From the IMG/VR virus record IMGVR_UViG_3300045922_000997, positions 1 through 44,948 of that record: a DNA stretch of 44,948 bases; one strand, written 5' to 3'. The position numbers were made by a program, and so were the translations under genes. How positions within the stretch are numbered: the first letter of the stretch is position 1; each line of letters opens with the position of its first letter. Below the pieces are notes generated by a model. The model saw only the letters and a list, made by a program, of their open reading frames with translations. It had not been told where the DNA came from and made no database searches. Positions 24,343 through 32,624 of this stretch are shown here, piece after piece. Source of the stretch: a virus.

Positions 24343-25598
24343 AGCCCGACCTCCAAGTCGAACGCTGGCCCCTCGAGCGGCTGATTCCCTGCGCGAGGAA
24401 TCCGCGCACGCACACCGAGGAGCAGGTGGCGCAGATCGCAGCCTCGATCGCCGAGTTCGGGTTCGTCAACCCCGTGCTGGTCGGCGCCGACGGCGTCATC
24501 ATCGCGGGCCACGCCCGTGTCATGGCCGCCCGGAAGCTCGGGATGGCCGAGGCGCCGGTGATCGTGCTGGACCACTTGAGCGAGGCGCAGCGGCGCGCGC
24601 TGGTGATTGCCGACAACAGGCTTGCCCAGAACGCGGGGTGGGATGAGGAAATGCTGCGCGTCGAGTTGGAGGCGCTTCGCGAAGACGACTTTAACCTCGA
24701 CCTGCTGGGCTTCGAGGACGCAGAGATCGAAGCGCTGCTCGCTGAGTCCCAACGCGAGTCTTCGGGACTAACGGACGAAGACGCCGTCCCGGAGGCGCAG
24801 GAAACCGCAGTCACCGTGCCGGGCGACGTGTGGGTGCTTGGCGACCATCGCTTAGTGTGCGGCGACTCGACGCAGGTGGCGACGGTCGAGAAAGTGCTGG
24901 CCGGCGGGCTGGCGGACATGACCTGGACAGACCCTCCCTATGGGGTCAACTACGGCGCGACGATGAAGGACAAGCTTCGAAAGAAGCATCGCCGGATCGC
25001 CAACGACAACCTCGGCCCCGCGTTCGAACCCTTCCTTCGCGACGCCTCCGCGAACATCCTGGCCGTCACGAAGGGGGCCGTCTACATCTGCATGTCGTCC
25101 TCCGAGCTGCACACGCTGCACAAGGCCTTCACCGCGGCGGGCGGCCACTGGTCGACGTTCCTCATCTGGGCCAAGAACACATTCACGATGGGCAGGTCCG
25201 ACTACCAGCGGCAGTACGAGCCGATTCTCTACGGCTGGAAGGAAGGAATGGATCATTACTGGTGCGGGGCCCGCGACCAGGGCGATGTCTGGTTCGTCAA
25301 GAAGCCCGTTGCGAACGACCTGCACCCGACCATGAAGCCCGTCGAGTTGGTCGAGCGGGCGATTCGCAACTCGAGCAAGAGCCGCGACACGGTACTCGAT
25401 CCGTTCGCCGGGTCGGGCTCGACGCTGATCGCTTGCGAGAAGACCCGCCGCCAGGCGCGGCTGATCGAACTGGAGCCCAGGTACTGTGATGTCATCATCC
25501 GCCGCTTTGAAGAGTTCTCCGGCAAGCGCGCCGTGCTCGAATCCGACGGACGAGGGTTCGCAGAGATCGCCCTGGAACGAGGAGCGGTGGCGGCGTGA
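24339..25598 (+). CDS. ParB-domain DNA methyltransferase fusion (second copy)
   Basis: This 419-residue protein has the same ParB plus beta-class methyltransferase plan as the gene at 22086, and its ParB part is clearly similar (HTEEQVAQIAASIAEFGF, AGHARVMAARKLG). Motif IV here is TDPPYG near residue 196, the form usual for N6-adenine enzymes, and motif I is FAGSGST near residue 355. The target domain differs, so the specificity probably differs. Start GTG 24339 overlaps the previous stop. Confidence 0.92.
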   Translation: MKPDLQVERWPLERLIPCARNPRTHTEEQVAQIAASIAEFGFVNPVLVGADGVIIAGHARVMAARKLGMAEAPVIVLDHLSEAQRRALVIADNRLAQNAGWDEEMLRVELEALREDDFNLDLLGFEDAEIEALLAESQRESSGLTDEDAVPEAQETAVTVPGDVWVLGDHRLVCGDSTQVATVEKVLAGGLADMTWTDPPYGVNYGATMKDKLRKKHRRIANDNLGPAFEPFLRDASANILAVTKGAVYICMSSSELHTLHKAFTAAGGHWSTFLIWAKNTFTMGRSDYQRQYEPILYGWKEGMDHYWCGARDQGDVWFVKKPVANDLHPTMKPVELVERAIRNSSKSRDTVLDPFAGSGSTLIACEKTRRQARLIELEPRYCDVIIRRFEEFSGKRAVLESDGRGFAEIALERGAVAA

Positions 25599-25791
25599 TG
25601 TTGCACGATGCGAACGCGAACTCGCCGAAGCAGAGGCACTGCTGCGCGCCGGCCATCCGGACGTCGCGGGCCTATGCCTCGCGCTTCACGACTGGGCGCA
25701 GGAGTTGCGGATCCTGCAGAGGGAGCGTGAGCAATGGATGAACGGATCCTGGCGGCCATCGTGCCAGCCATCGGGCTGGTCTCGGGGTTGA
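25486..25791 (+). CDS. Possible small helical protein overlapping the methyltransferase end
   Basis: The part from about 25600 (DVARCERELAEAEALLRAGH and on to LALHDWAQELRILQREREQW) reads like a real helical protein and fills an otherwise empty gap. Its only ATG in frame lies 113 bases inside the methyltransferase, and the upstream residues look like shadow. The start is unclear and it could be spurious. Confidence 0.35.
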   Translation: MMSSSAALKSSPASAPCSNPTDEGSQRSPWNEERWRRDVARCERELAEAEALLRAGHPDVAGLCLALHDWAQELRILQREREQWMNGSWRPSCQPSGWSRG

Positions 25792-25988
25792 TCGCCACCT
25801 ACGTGAGCCTCCAGAATCGGGCGCTACTCGCCGAGGTCCGCAAGGAACTGGCCGAGCTCGAGAGCCGGATTATTTTGCGCCTCAACGGTCTGTACATCCG
25901 GCGGGCCGAATGCGAGTTGCACAATGCGCTGCTGGAAGAACGGATCGAGGGGATCGTACGGCAGAAGAGAGAAGCCGCCAGCGATTGA
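25734..25988 (+). CDS. Small membrane-anchored coiled-coil protein
   Basis: This 84-residue protein has one N-terminal membrane segment (ILAAIVPAIGLVSGLIATYV) followed by a charged helix (LAEVRKELAELESRIILRL). This layout is seen in phage spanin- or holin-associated proteins and in many unassigned small phage proteins. A GAGGGA site precedes the ATG. A stem-loop overlaps its stop. Confidence 0.7.
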   Translation: MDERILAAIVPAIGLVSGLIATYVSLQNRALLAEVRKELAELESRIILRLNGLYIRRAECELHNALLEERIEGIVRQKREAASD

Positions 25989-25998
25989 GACTGGCGGC
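25974..25998. terminator. Hairpin at the convergent gene junction
   Basis: GCCGCCAG (25974-25981) and CTGGCGGC (25991-25998) form an eight-base stem with the stop codon of the gene at 25734 in the loop. The minus-strand DUF3489 gene ends 19 bases further on. No T run is present, so terminator function is only possible. Confidence 0.4.
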
Positions 25999-26016
25999 GG
26001 AGGGGCGAGGCCGGTG

Positions 26017-26571
26017 CTATTGAGGCTTGATCCGATACGCTCGGGCGCCTTCGGCAGTCTTCAGAGATTCGACCGTGAGCCCCATCTTCTTGCCGAGCGC
26101 GCCGCTGAGGAAGCCGCGGACGGAATGCGCCATCCAGCCGGTTACGGACATGATCTCCTGCAACGTGGCGCCCTCCGGACGCTTCAGGAGTTCAAGGACG
26201 ATGGCCTTTTTCGAGCCTTCGCGCGCGGACTTTGCCCCGTCACCGGTGGTGGCCTGTTTGGTGGCCTTGGCCTGCTTCGGCGCGACAGGCGCGGCCTGGG
26301 GCGCGGCGGTGGGCGTCAGGGCCTGGATGGCGCGCCAGATCCGCGCGACCGCGGTCTTGCGGTCAGTGAACTTCTTCACGGGCTTCAAGTCGCCGAAGGG
26401 TGGCACGCCGGCGAAGCCGTTCCAGATCTCGACCAGCCGCTCGGTGGGCCAGTTGGCGGCGAGCTTGGCGAGTTCCTTCTCGCTCGAGAATCGCGCGTGG
26501 TCCTCGGGGATAACGTCTCCGGCCAGGTAGGCGGTGATGGTGTTGTCAGTGTCGATGGCAAATGTCGTCAT
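26017..26571 (-). CDS. DUF3489 domain protein
   Basis: This 184-residue protein starts MTTFAIDTDNTITAY after an AAAGGA site. The C-terminal 75 residues (KAIVLELLKRPEGATLQEIM, then TGWMAHSVRGFLSGALGKKM) match the winged-helix pattern of DUF3489, common in prophages. A Lys/Ala-rich linker precedes it. Role unknown; DNA binding is likely from the fold. It ends a four-gene block read against its neighbours. Confidence 0.85.
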   Translation of the reverse strand: MTTFAIDTDNTITAYLAGDVIPEDHARFSSEKELAKLAANWPTERLVEIWNGFAGVPPFGDLKPVKKFTDRKTAVARIWRAIQALTPTAAPQAAPVAPKQAKATKQATTGDGAKSAREGSKKAIVLELLKRPEGATLQEIMSVTGWMAHSVRGFLSGALGKKMGLTVESLKTAEGARAYRIKPQ

Positions 26572-26585
26572 AGCAGGTGTCCTTT

Positions 26586-26819
26586 CTATCGGGTCATGCC
26601 GCCGAGTTGTCCGTCGGCGGTGATGCTGAGGTTCTTGTAATAGGCGCTGGCAATCCTGGCCCAGCCCCAAGGTGTGTGCAGCTCATGCCGAACCGCGATG
26701 CGGCTCAGCTTCAGGCGATGCCAGCCGTTGTCGAACTCCTTTTTGAGGTGGCCCCAGCGGTCGAGCTTCCAGCCGTTTCGCGTGGCCCAGGCGAGCAGTT
26801 CTTCGCGGGTGATGGCCAT
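26586..26819 (-). CDS. Small unknown protein in the minus-strand block
   Basis: This 77-residue protein has an N-terminal helix (ITREELLAWATRNGWKLDRW) and a basic middle (WHRLKLSRIAVRHELH). It resembles small phage proteins that pair with DUF3489 genes in gene order, but I cannot name the family. It lies 14 bases before the DUF3489 start. Confidence 0.65.
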   Translation of the reverse strand: MAITREELLAWATRNGWKLDRWGHLKKEFDNGWHRLKLSRIAVRHELHTPWGWARIASAYYKNLSITADGQLGGMTR

Positions 26820-26823
26820 GGCG

Positions 26824-27012
26824 TCAGTCCTCCCGGCGGCGGTCGATAAGGCCCGACGCGTCCTCGACCGACTGCCGGATGTCGTCCCAGCAGTCGCGGC
26901 AGAACTGGGCCTTGTCGAGAAGCAGCCCCTCGCGGTTGGTCAACACGAGCTCGCGGTGGATTGGCTTCGCCTCGTCGCACAGCGAGCATTCGATGTAGGG
27001 TTGTGCGGTCAT
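26824..27012 (-). CDS. Small zinc-finger-like protein
   Basis: This 62-residue protein has two CxxC pairs, CSLC at about 10-13 and CRDC near residue 38, a probable zinc ribbon. AGGAGA lies six bases before the ATG. It could bind nucleic acid or protein. The surrounding genes in the same block are also small and unassigned. Confidence 0.7.
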   Translation of the reverse strand: MTAQPYIECSLCDEAKPIHRELVLTNREGLLLDKAQFCRDCWDDIRQSVEDASGLIDRRRED

Positions 27013-27027
27013 GGTTCGTCTCCTGGT

Positions 27028-27276
27028 TCAGTACTCGAGGCCCTTGGCGTCGACCGCGCTGCGATCGCCCAGGTCGGCGAGCACGTAGGCGAGCTGCTCG
27101 GTGATGCGGCCGAGGTCGCCCGCGTAGCCCCAATCGGCGGGCGCGGCGGCCTGCCTCTGCTTGTGTTTGGCCAGGCGCGAGGCGATGCGCTTCAGCAGGT
27201 CCTGGGCTTCCGCGTACCGCTCGGCGTAGCAGCCGGCGGCGGTTTGCGTGGTCGATTGCGCTTTGGTGTTCCTCAT
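27028..27276 (-). CDS. Small helical unknown protein, first of the minus-strand block
   Basis: This encodes 82 residues from ATG 27276, which has GGAG five bases upstream; an ATG at 27291 is also in frame. It is mostly helical (YAERYAEAQDLLKRIASRLA) and ends in an acidic helix. The frame continues further upstream without looking like protein. The 72 bases between this start and the terminase small subunit must hold the promoters for both directions. Confidence 0.6.
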   Translation of the reverse strand: MRNTKAQSTTQTAAGCYAERYAEAQDLLKRIASRLAKHKQRQAAAPADWGYAGDLGRITEQLAYVLADLGDRSAVDAKGLEY

Positions 27277-27348
27277 TGCGACTCCATTCATCGCTTCGGT
27301 TCCGGGTAGAAGCAAGCGAATTCCGGCAGCGAATCGCGAGAAAGTTCC

Positions 27349-27846
27349 ATGCCGTTGCTGAGCCTGCGCGCGTACGCCAAACATCGCGGCGTAAGCCTGG
27401 CGGCGGTGCAAAAGGCGATCCACTCCGGGCGGATTACGCCCAACGCGGACGGCTTGATCGACAGCGACCGCGCCGATGCCGAATGGAATGCGAAGACCCG
27501 GCCAGGGCAGCGGCGGGCGAAGGCAGCGGCTGCCGTGCCAAGGGATCCAAGCGAGGCGCCTGCCGCCGGGCTCGATTACTTCCGTGCGCGGGCGATCCGC
27601 GAGAGCTACCTGGCGCGGCTGGCCAAGCTCGAGTTCGAGGAGCGCATCGCGAAGGTTGTGGATCGCGATGAGGTGCAGGTGGCGGCGTTCACGCGCGGGC
27701 GCGTGGTCCGCGACAACATGCTGAACATCGCCGACCGGGTGGCGGCGACTCTCGCCGCCGAGAGCGACGTAGACCGAGTGCATCGCATTCTGAGCGACGA
27801 GATTCGGATGGCCCTGGATGTCCTTGCCGGCCCAAACAGCGACTGA
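27349..27846 (+). CDS. Terminase small subunit (Nu1-like)
   Basis: This 165-residue protein has an N-terminal winged-helix of Nu1 type (SLRAYAKHRGVSLAAVQKAI), a Lys/Ala-rich linker and a C-terminal helical part (RARAIRESYLARLAKLEFEE) that would bind the large subunit. In lambda-like phages it recognises the cos region, which often lies just upstream. It overlaps the large subunit gene by 29 bases. Confidence 0.88.
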   Translation: MPLLSLRAYAKHRGVSLAAVQKAIHSGRITPNADGLIDSDRADAEWNAKTRPGQRRAKAAAAVPRDPSEAPAAGLDYFRARAIRESYLARLAKLEFEERIAKVVDRDEVQVAAFTRGRVVRDNMLNIADRVAATLAAESDVDRVHRILSDEIRMALDVLAGPNSD

Positions 27847-29713
27847 GATTTATAACACCGCCTTCAACGCGGGCCTGAAGCCGGATCCGTTGCTGACGGT
27901 CTCCCAATGGGCGGACCGCTACCGGCGGCTGTCCGGAAAAGCGGCGGCGGAGCCGGGCCCGTGGCGCACGGAGCGCACGCCGTACCTGCGGGAGATCATG
28001 GACTCGCTTTCGCCGTCGTCGCCGGTCGAACGCGTGGTGTTCATGAAAGGCAGTCAGATCGGGGGCACCGAGTGTGGGAACAACTGGGTGGGCTACGTGA
28101 TCCACAAATCGCCCGGGCCGATGATGGTGGTGCAGCCCACGGTCGAACTGGCCAAGCGCAACTCGAAGCAGCGCATCGATCCGCTGATCGAAGAAAGCGA
28201 CGTTCTGCGGGAGCTGGTAAAAAGCCCGCGATCGCGCGACTCGGGCAACACGGTTCTCTCGAAGGAGTTTCCCGGCGGCGTGCTGGTGATGACCGGGGCC
28301 AACAGCGCGGTGGGGCTGCGCTCGATGGCGGTGCGGTATCTGTTCCTCGACGAGATCGACGCCTATCCGGGCGACGTCGACGGCGAGGGCGATCCGATCC
28401 ACCTGGCCTTCGCGCGCACACGCACGTTCTCGCGCCGCAAGGTGTTCCTGTGCTCGACGCCGCTCATTACGGGCTTGAGCCGGATCGAGGCGGCGTTCGC
28501 CGAAAGCGACCAGCGGCGCTACTGGGTGCCGTGCCCGCACTGCGGCGAGTTCCAGGTGCTGAAGTTCGAGCGGCTCCGCTGGCCCAAGGGCGAGCCAAGG
28601 AAGGCGGCCTACCACTGCATCGCCTGTGAGCAGGCCATCTTCAACCACCAAAAGAACACGATGCTCGCGCGCGGCGAGTGGCGGCCCGAGGCGCAAGGTG
28701 ACGGCCGCACGCGCGGCTATCATCTCTCGAGCCTCTATAGTCCCGTGGGTTGGTATTCCTGGGAGCGCGCGGCGGATGACTGGGAAAAAGCCCAGAAGGA
28801 TGTCGAACGCCTGAAGTCGTTCGTGAATCTCGTGCTCGGCGAGTCGTGGCAGGAGCGCGGCGACGCGCCCGACTGGCAGCCGCTCTACGACCGCCGCGAG
28901 GATTATCCGATTGGCACGGTCCCACGGGGCGGCCTGTTTCTCACCGCTGGCGCCGATGTGCAGCGGGACCGGATCGAAGTCGAAGTAGTGGCTTGGGGCC
29001 GCGGCAAGGAGTCGTGGTCGGTCGACTACCGCGTGCTGGTGGGAGACACGGCGCGGGCCGACGTGTGGCGGCAGTTGGACGCATTGCTGGATGAAGAGTT
29101 CCCGCACGCGAGTGGCATGCGGATGCCGATCCGCGTGCTGTGCGTGGATGCGGGCTTCAACCCGCGCATCACCTATGACTGGGTGCGCCAGCACCCGCAG
29201 GCCTCCTGGGGGCCCGCTGGCGCAAGGGCGGCGCATCCGAAGACCGCCGTGGCGGTGAAAGGCACGGCGCGCACGGACCGGCTGATTCTGGGCGCCTCGC
29301 CCGTCGATGCCAGCAAGCGGCGTGGCACGCGGTTGTGGACGCTCGGCACGCCCGTGGCGAAGTCGGAACTTTACAGCCGCCTACGCCTCGTGCCGCCGGC
29401 GAAGGAAGGCGGCGACCCGTTCCCCGCGGGCTACTGCCACTTCCCGCGCTACGAGGAAGAATATTTCCGGCAGTTGACCGCGGAGAGCGTGGTCAAAGGT
29501 CACTGGGTCGTTGCGCCCAACCGGCGCAACGAAGCGCTCGACTGCCGGGTGTACGCGCGCGCGGCGGCCTCGATCTACGGCATCGACCGCTTCAGTGAGA
29601 AGCACTGGCGGGAACTCGAGGCCCTTTTGCCCGCGCCCGCCGCGGAGCCGGCACACCCTCAGCCACGCCCGGTGCGCCGCGTGACGGTGCGTTCGAACTG
29701 GATGAAGCGATAA
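27818..29713 (+). CDS. Terminase large subunit (gpA family)
   Basis: This 631-residue packaging motor and nuclease of the lambda gpA family has a Walker A-like GSQIGGTE (78-85), Walker B LFLDEID (175-181) and a Cys pair region CPHC...CIAC in the middle, then the nuclease domain in the C-terminal half. The length is near lambda gpA (641). It is followed at once by the gpW-like and portal genes. Confidence 0.95.
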   Translation: MSLPAQTATEIYNTAFNAGLKPDPLLTVSQWADRYRRLSGKAAAEPGPWRTERTPYLREIMDSLSPSSPVERVVFMKGSQIGGTECGNNWVGYVIHKSPGPMMVVQPTVELAKRNSKQRIDPLIEESDVLRELVKSPRSRDSGNTVLSKEFPGGVLVMTGANSAVGLRSMAVRYLFLDEIDAYPGDVDGEGDPIHLAFARTRTFSRRKVFLCSTPLITGLSRIEAAFAESDQRRYWVPCPHCGEFQVLKFERLRWPKGEPRKAAYHCIACEQAIFNHQKNTMLARGEWRPEAQGDGRTRGYHLSSLYSPVGWYSWERAADDWEKAQKDVERLKSFVNLVLGESWQERGDAPDWQPLYDRREDYPIGTVPRGGLFLTAGADVQRDRIEVEVVAWGRGKESWSVDYRVLVGDTARADVWRQLDALLDEEFPHASGMRMPIRVLCVDAGFNPRITYDWVRQHPQASWGPAGARAAHPKTAVAVKGTARTDRLILGASPVDASKRRGTRLWTLGTPVAKSELYSRLRLVPPAKEGGDPFPAGYCHFPRYEEEYFRQLTAESVVKGHWVVAPNRRNEALDCRVYARAAASIYGIDRFSEKHWRELEALLPAPAAEPAHPQPRPVRRVTVRSNWMKR

Positions 29714-29725
29714 GGGGCGTGACTC

Positions 29726-29935
29726 ATGGCCTACTCGCAAACTCAACTCGAAGCGCTTGAGGCAGCGCTGGCCAGCGGCACGCTGCGCGTGACATTTGAA
29801 GGCCGCAGCCTCGAGTACCGCAGCGTCGATGAACTCAAGAAGGCGATCGCCGAAGTGAAAGCCGCCATGGCTGCCGCGGATCCGGTTCGGCCTCGCTCGC
29901 GCGTGGTACGGACCTACACGACCAAAGGTTTCTGA
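29726..29935 (+). CDS. Head-tail joining protein (gpW family)
   Basis: This 69-residue protein matches gpW size and pattern: an N-terminal helix (QLEALEAALASGTLRVTFEG), the RSLEYRS strand, a second helix (VDELKKAIAEVKAAM) and a basic tail. gpW sits between the connector and the tail and stabilises packaged heads. Its stop overlaps the portal start by one base. Confidence 0.85.
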   Translation: MAYSQTQLEALEAALASGTLRVTFEGRSLEYRSVDELKKAIAEVKAAMAAADPVRPRSRVVRTYTTKGF

Positions 29936-31425
29936 TGGGCTACTGGCGGAATCTCATGCGGGCGGCCTTCGGGGCGCCCACCAGGGCGCTTGCCGGTTAC
30001 GAGGCCGCTGCCAGCACGCGCCGCACGCAAGGATGGAACCCATCGAATGAAGGGATCAACGCCCTGGTGGCCGGCGGCGGCGATGCGCTGCGGTCCCGCT
30101 CGCGCGACATGGTCCGCCGCAACGCCTGGGCCAGCAACGCGGTCGAAAGTTTCGTCGGCAATGCGGTCGGCACGGGCATCAAGCCGCAATCGAAACACCC
30201 GGACCCGGCGGTGAAGCGGCGGCTGCAGGAACTCTGGCTCCGGTGGACGGACGACGCCGATGCCGCCGGGCTGACGGACTTCTACGGGCTCCAGGCCTTG
30301 GTCTGCCGCTCGACGATTGAAGGCGGCGAGTGCCTGGTGCGCATTCGCGAGCGCCGGACCGAAGACGGCTTGACGGTGCCGCTGCAACTTCAACTGCTCG
30401 AGGCCGAGCACCTGCCGGCGACGAAGAACGAGAATCTCCCGAACGGCAACGTCATCCGCGCCGGAATCGAGTTCGACCGGATCGGCCGCCGGGTTGCATA
30501 CCACCTCTACCGCGAGCACCCGGGCGAGAAGCTCACGTTCCTCAACGCCGGTGAGACCGCGCGTGTGCCGGCCGAGACCGTGCTGCACATCTATAAGCCA
30601 CTGCGGCCTGGCCAGCATCGCGGCCAGCCGTGGCTCGCGCAGGTGCTGGTGAAGCTGCATGAGCTCGACCAGTACGACGACGCCGAACTCGTCCGCAAGA
30701 AGCTGGCGGCGATGTTTGCGGCGTTCATCACCGAGAACAACCCCGAGGATCCGGTGATCGGCTCAAAGCCCGGCGAGGGCGAGACGGACGCCAGCGGCGC
30801 GCCGCTGGCCGGAATCGAGCCAGGCTCGATCGTGAAGCTGCTGCCGGGCGAGGATGTGAAATTTACCGAACCGGGCGACGTGGGCGGCATGTACACCGAG
30901 TTCATGCGAGTGCAGTTGCGCGCCATCGCCGCGGGCCTTGGGATCACCTACGAGCAGCTCACCGGGGATCTCGAGCGCGTGAATTACTCCTCGATCCGCG
31001 CGGGGTTGCTCGAGTTCCGCCGCCGCTGCGAGCAGTTCCAGCACCAGGTGATGGTCTACCAGTTCTGCCGCCCGGTGTGGCGGGCCTGGATCCAGGCGGC
31101 GTCGCTCAGCGGCGTGATCGATGCGCGCGACTACGCATCGAACCCGAACGCCTATCTCGACGTCGAGTGGCGGCCGCCGTCCTGGGCGTGGGTCGACCCG
31201 CTCAAGGACATGAACGCCGAGGTCGTGGCCGTGCGCGCGGGCTTTAAGCCGCGCAGCGCCGTGATCAACGAGATGGGCTACGACGAGGAAGACGTCGACC
31301 GGCAGGCCGCCGCCGACAACGCGCGGGCCGATGCCTACGGGAACATCTACGACTCCGATCCGCGCAAGACCACGAGCAACGGGCAGCGAGTCGCTGAGCC
31401 AGAGTCCGCAACGCAAGTCGAATGA
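29935..31425 (+). CDS. Portal protein (lambda gpB family)
   Basis: This 496-residue protein is the portal ring subunit through which DNA enters the head. The N-terminal region RSRDMVRRNAWASNAVESFV and the GITYEQLTGDLERVNYSSIR motif are typical of the lambda B/GpB group. The length is close to lambda B. Its end overlaps the protease gene by four bases. Confidence 0.95.
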   Translation: MGYWRNLMRAAFGAPTRALAGYEAAASTRRTQGWNPSNEGINALVAGGGDALRSRSRDMVRRNAWASNAVESFVGNAVGTGIKPQSKHPDPAVKRRLQELWLRWTDDADAAGLTDFYGLQALVCRSTIEGGECLVRIRERRTEDGLTVPLQLQLLEAEHLPATKNENLPNGNVIRAGIEFDRIGRRVAYHLYREHPGEKLTFLNAGETARVPAETVLHIYKPLRPGQHRGQPWLAQVLVKLHELDQYDDAELVRKKLAAMFAAFITENNPEDPVIGSKPGEGETDASGAPLAGIEPGSIVKLLPGEDVKFTEPGDVGGMYTEFMRVQLRAIAAGLGITYEQLTGDLERVNYSSIRAGLLEFRRRCEQFQHQVMVYQFCRPVWRAWIQAASLSGVIDARDYASNPNAYLDVEWRPPSWAWVDPLKDMNAEVVAVRAGFKPRSAVINEMGYDEEDVDRQAAADNARADAYGNIYDSDPRKTTSNGQRVAEPESATQVE

Positions 31426-32621
31426 CGAACCTTTCGCATATCGCTTCGCGCGTGTTCAACACGCCGCTGATGATCGACTCGAAGAAACTGGCGGCGATCC
31501 TGTCCGTGCTGGCGCCGCGCTTGGGTCTCGAGCCTCCAGCGGTGGAGGCGGCCTTGCTCACCGAGCAACGGTCGCGGAAGCCCTATGCCGTGACGGACGC
31601 TGGCGTCGCCGTCATCGAAGTCTCGGGCAGCCTGGTCAACCGTTCGTCGGGCATGGACGCGCAATCAGGGCTCACCTCGTATGAGCAGTTGGGCAACGAG
31701 ATTCTCGACGCCGCCACGGATACGCAGGTCCGAGGGATCCTCTTACGCTTCGACAGCTATGGCGGCGAGGCCAACGGCGCCTGGGATGTGGCGAGCCTGA
31801 TCGAGGAGGCCGCACGGGTGAAGCTCGTCTGGGCAGCGGTCGATGACTGGGCCTTGAGCGCGGGGTACCTGCTGGCCTCGGCCACCAACCGCATCTGGAT
31901 CACCCGCACCGGCGGCGTCGGTTCGGTCGGCATCATCGCCATGCACCTCGATCAGAGCGGCTGGGACGCGGCGAACGGCCTCCGCTACACGACCCTCTTT
32001 GCCGGGGACCGCAAGAACGACTTCAACCCGCACGAGCCGCTTTCCGACGGCGCCCGCTCGGTGCTTGTGGCCGAGGTCGACCGGCTCTACAGCATGTTTG
32101 TCGACGCCGTGGCCCGCCGCCGCAGCCTGAGCGCCGCGGACGTGCGCGGAACCGAAGCGGGCATCCTCTACGGCGAAGACAGCGTTGCTCAGGGCTTCGC
32201 CGACCATGTCGGCACGTTCCGCGACGCCCTGGCCGCGATGACCGATTCGTTGTCAAAACCGAAGTTCACGAAAGGAGGCACTCCAGTGTCTGAAGCAACC
32301 CAGGCGGTAACGAGTCCGCCCGTCCCCGATCTTGCCGCCATTGAGGCCGCTGCCCGCGAGCAGGGCTACGCCGAGGCGGCCGAGATCGTCGTGCTGTGCT
32401 CGATCGCCGGCCGGCCCACGTTGGCCAGCGACTTCATCAGCCGCCACCTCTCGGCGCCCGAGGTCCGCAAGGAACTGCTCGCGCTGCGCGCCGAGGCCAA
32501 CCAAGAAGAGATCCGATCCCACGTTCTGCCGGAGGCGAGCACCGCAGCCAAGCAGAACCTCGAGGAAAACCCGGTCGTCAAGGCCTGCATGGCCTTGGCC
32601 AGCCCGAAAGGAGGGAAGTAG
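31422..32621 (+). CDS. S49-type head maturation protease with C-terminal scaffold (gpC-like)
   Basis: This 399-residue protein has an S49/SppA-like protease domain (about 60-265) with probable nucleophile Ser146 (DDWALSAGYLLAS) and Lys198 (AGDRKND), the Ser-Lys dyad of phage head proteases. Residues from about 289 form a separate helical region. An in-frame GTG at 32286 with a strong AAAGGAGG allows this part to be made alone, like Nu3 within lambda C. Confidence 0.93.
   Translation: MTNLSHIASRVFNTPLMIDSKKLAAILSVLAPRLGLEPPAVEAALLTEQRSRKPYAVTDAGVAVIEVSGSLVNRSSGMDAQSGLTSYEQLGNEILDAATDTQVRGILLRFDSYGGEANGAWDVASLIEEAARVKLVWAAVDDWALSAGYLLASATNRIWITRTGGVGSVGIIAMHLDQSGWDAANGLRYTTLFAGDRKNDFNPHEPLSDGARSVLVAEVDRLYSMFVDAVARRRSLSAADVRGTEAGILYGEDSVAQGFADHVGTFRDALAAMTDSLSKPKFTKGGTPVSEATQAVTSPPVPDLAAIEAAAREQGYAEAAEIVVLCSIAGRPTLASDFISRHLSAPEVRKELLALRAEANQEEIRSHVLPEASTAAKQNLEENPVVKACMALASPKGGK
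32271..32278 (+). promoter_or_regulatory. Internal ribosome-binding site for the nested scaffold
   Basis: AAAGGAGG lies seven bases before an in-frame GTG at 32286, inside the protease gene. This is the strongest Shine-Dalgarno match in the head module and is hard to explain other than as an internal start. Confidence 0.8.
32286..32621 (+). CDS. Nested scaffold protein (Nu3-like), internal start in the protease gene
   Basis: This product of 111 residues begins VSEATQAVTSPPVPDLAAIE and shares the reading frame and stop of the protease gene. It is helical and charged (IEAAAREQGYAEAAEIVVLC, APEVRKELLALRAEANQEEI), as expected of a capsid scaffold. In lambda, Nu3 is made from the 3' third of gene C in exactly this manner. 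The strong internal ribosome site at 32271-32278 supports this. The scaffold role is from family knowledge. Confidence 0.75.
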   Translation: MSEATQAVTSPPVPDLAAIEAAAREQGYAEAAEIVVLCSIAGRPTLASDFISRHLSAPEVRKELLALRAEANQEEIRSHVLPEASTAAKQNLEENPVVKACMALASPKGGK

Positions 32622-32624
32622 CCC

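Noticed and set aside
25598-25742. Small frame starting at ATG 25598 after the second methyltransferase
   Set aside because: The product is Cys/Arg/Ser-rich and looks like a shadow of the better helical frame in the same place.
27689-29236. Long minus-strand frame opposite the terminase large subunit
   Set aside because: Shadow frame; the plus-strand terminase has Walker motifs and a normal length.
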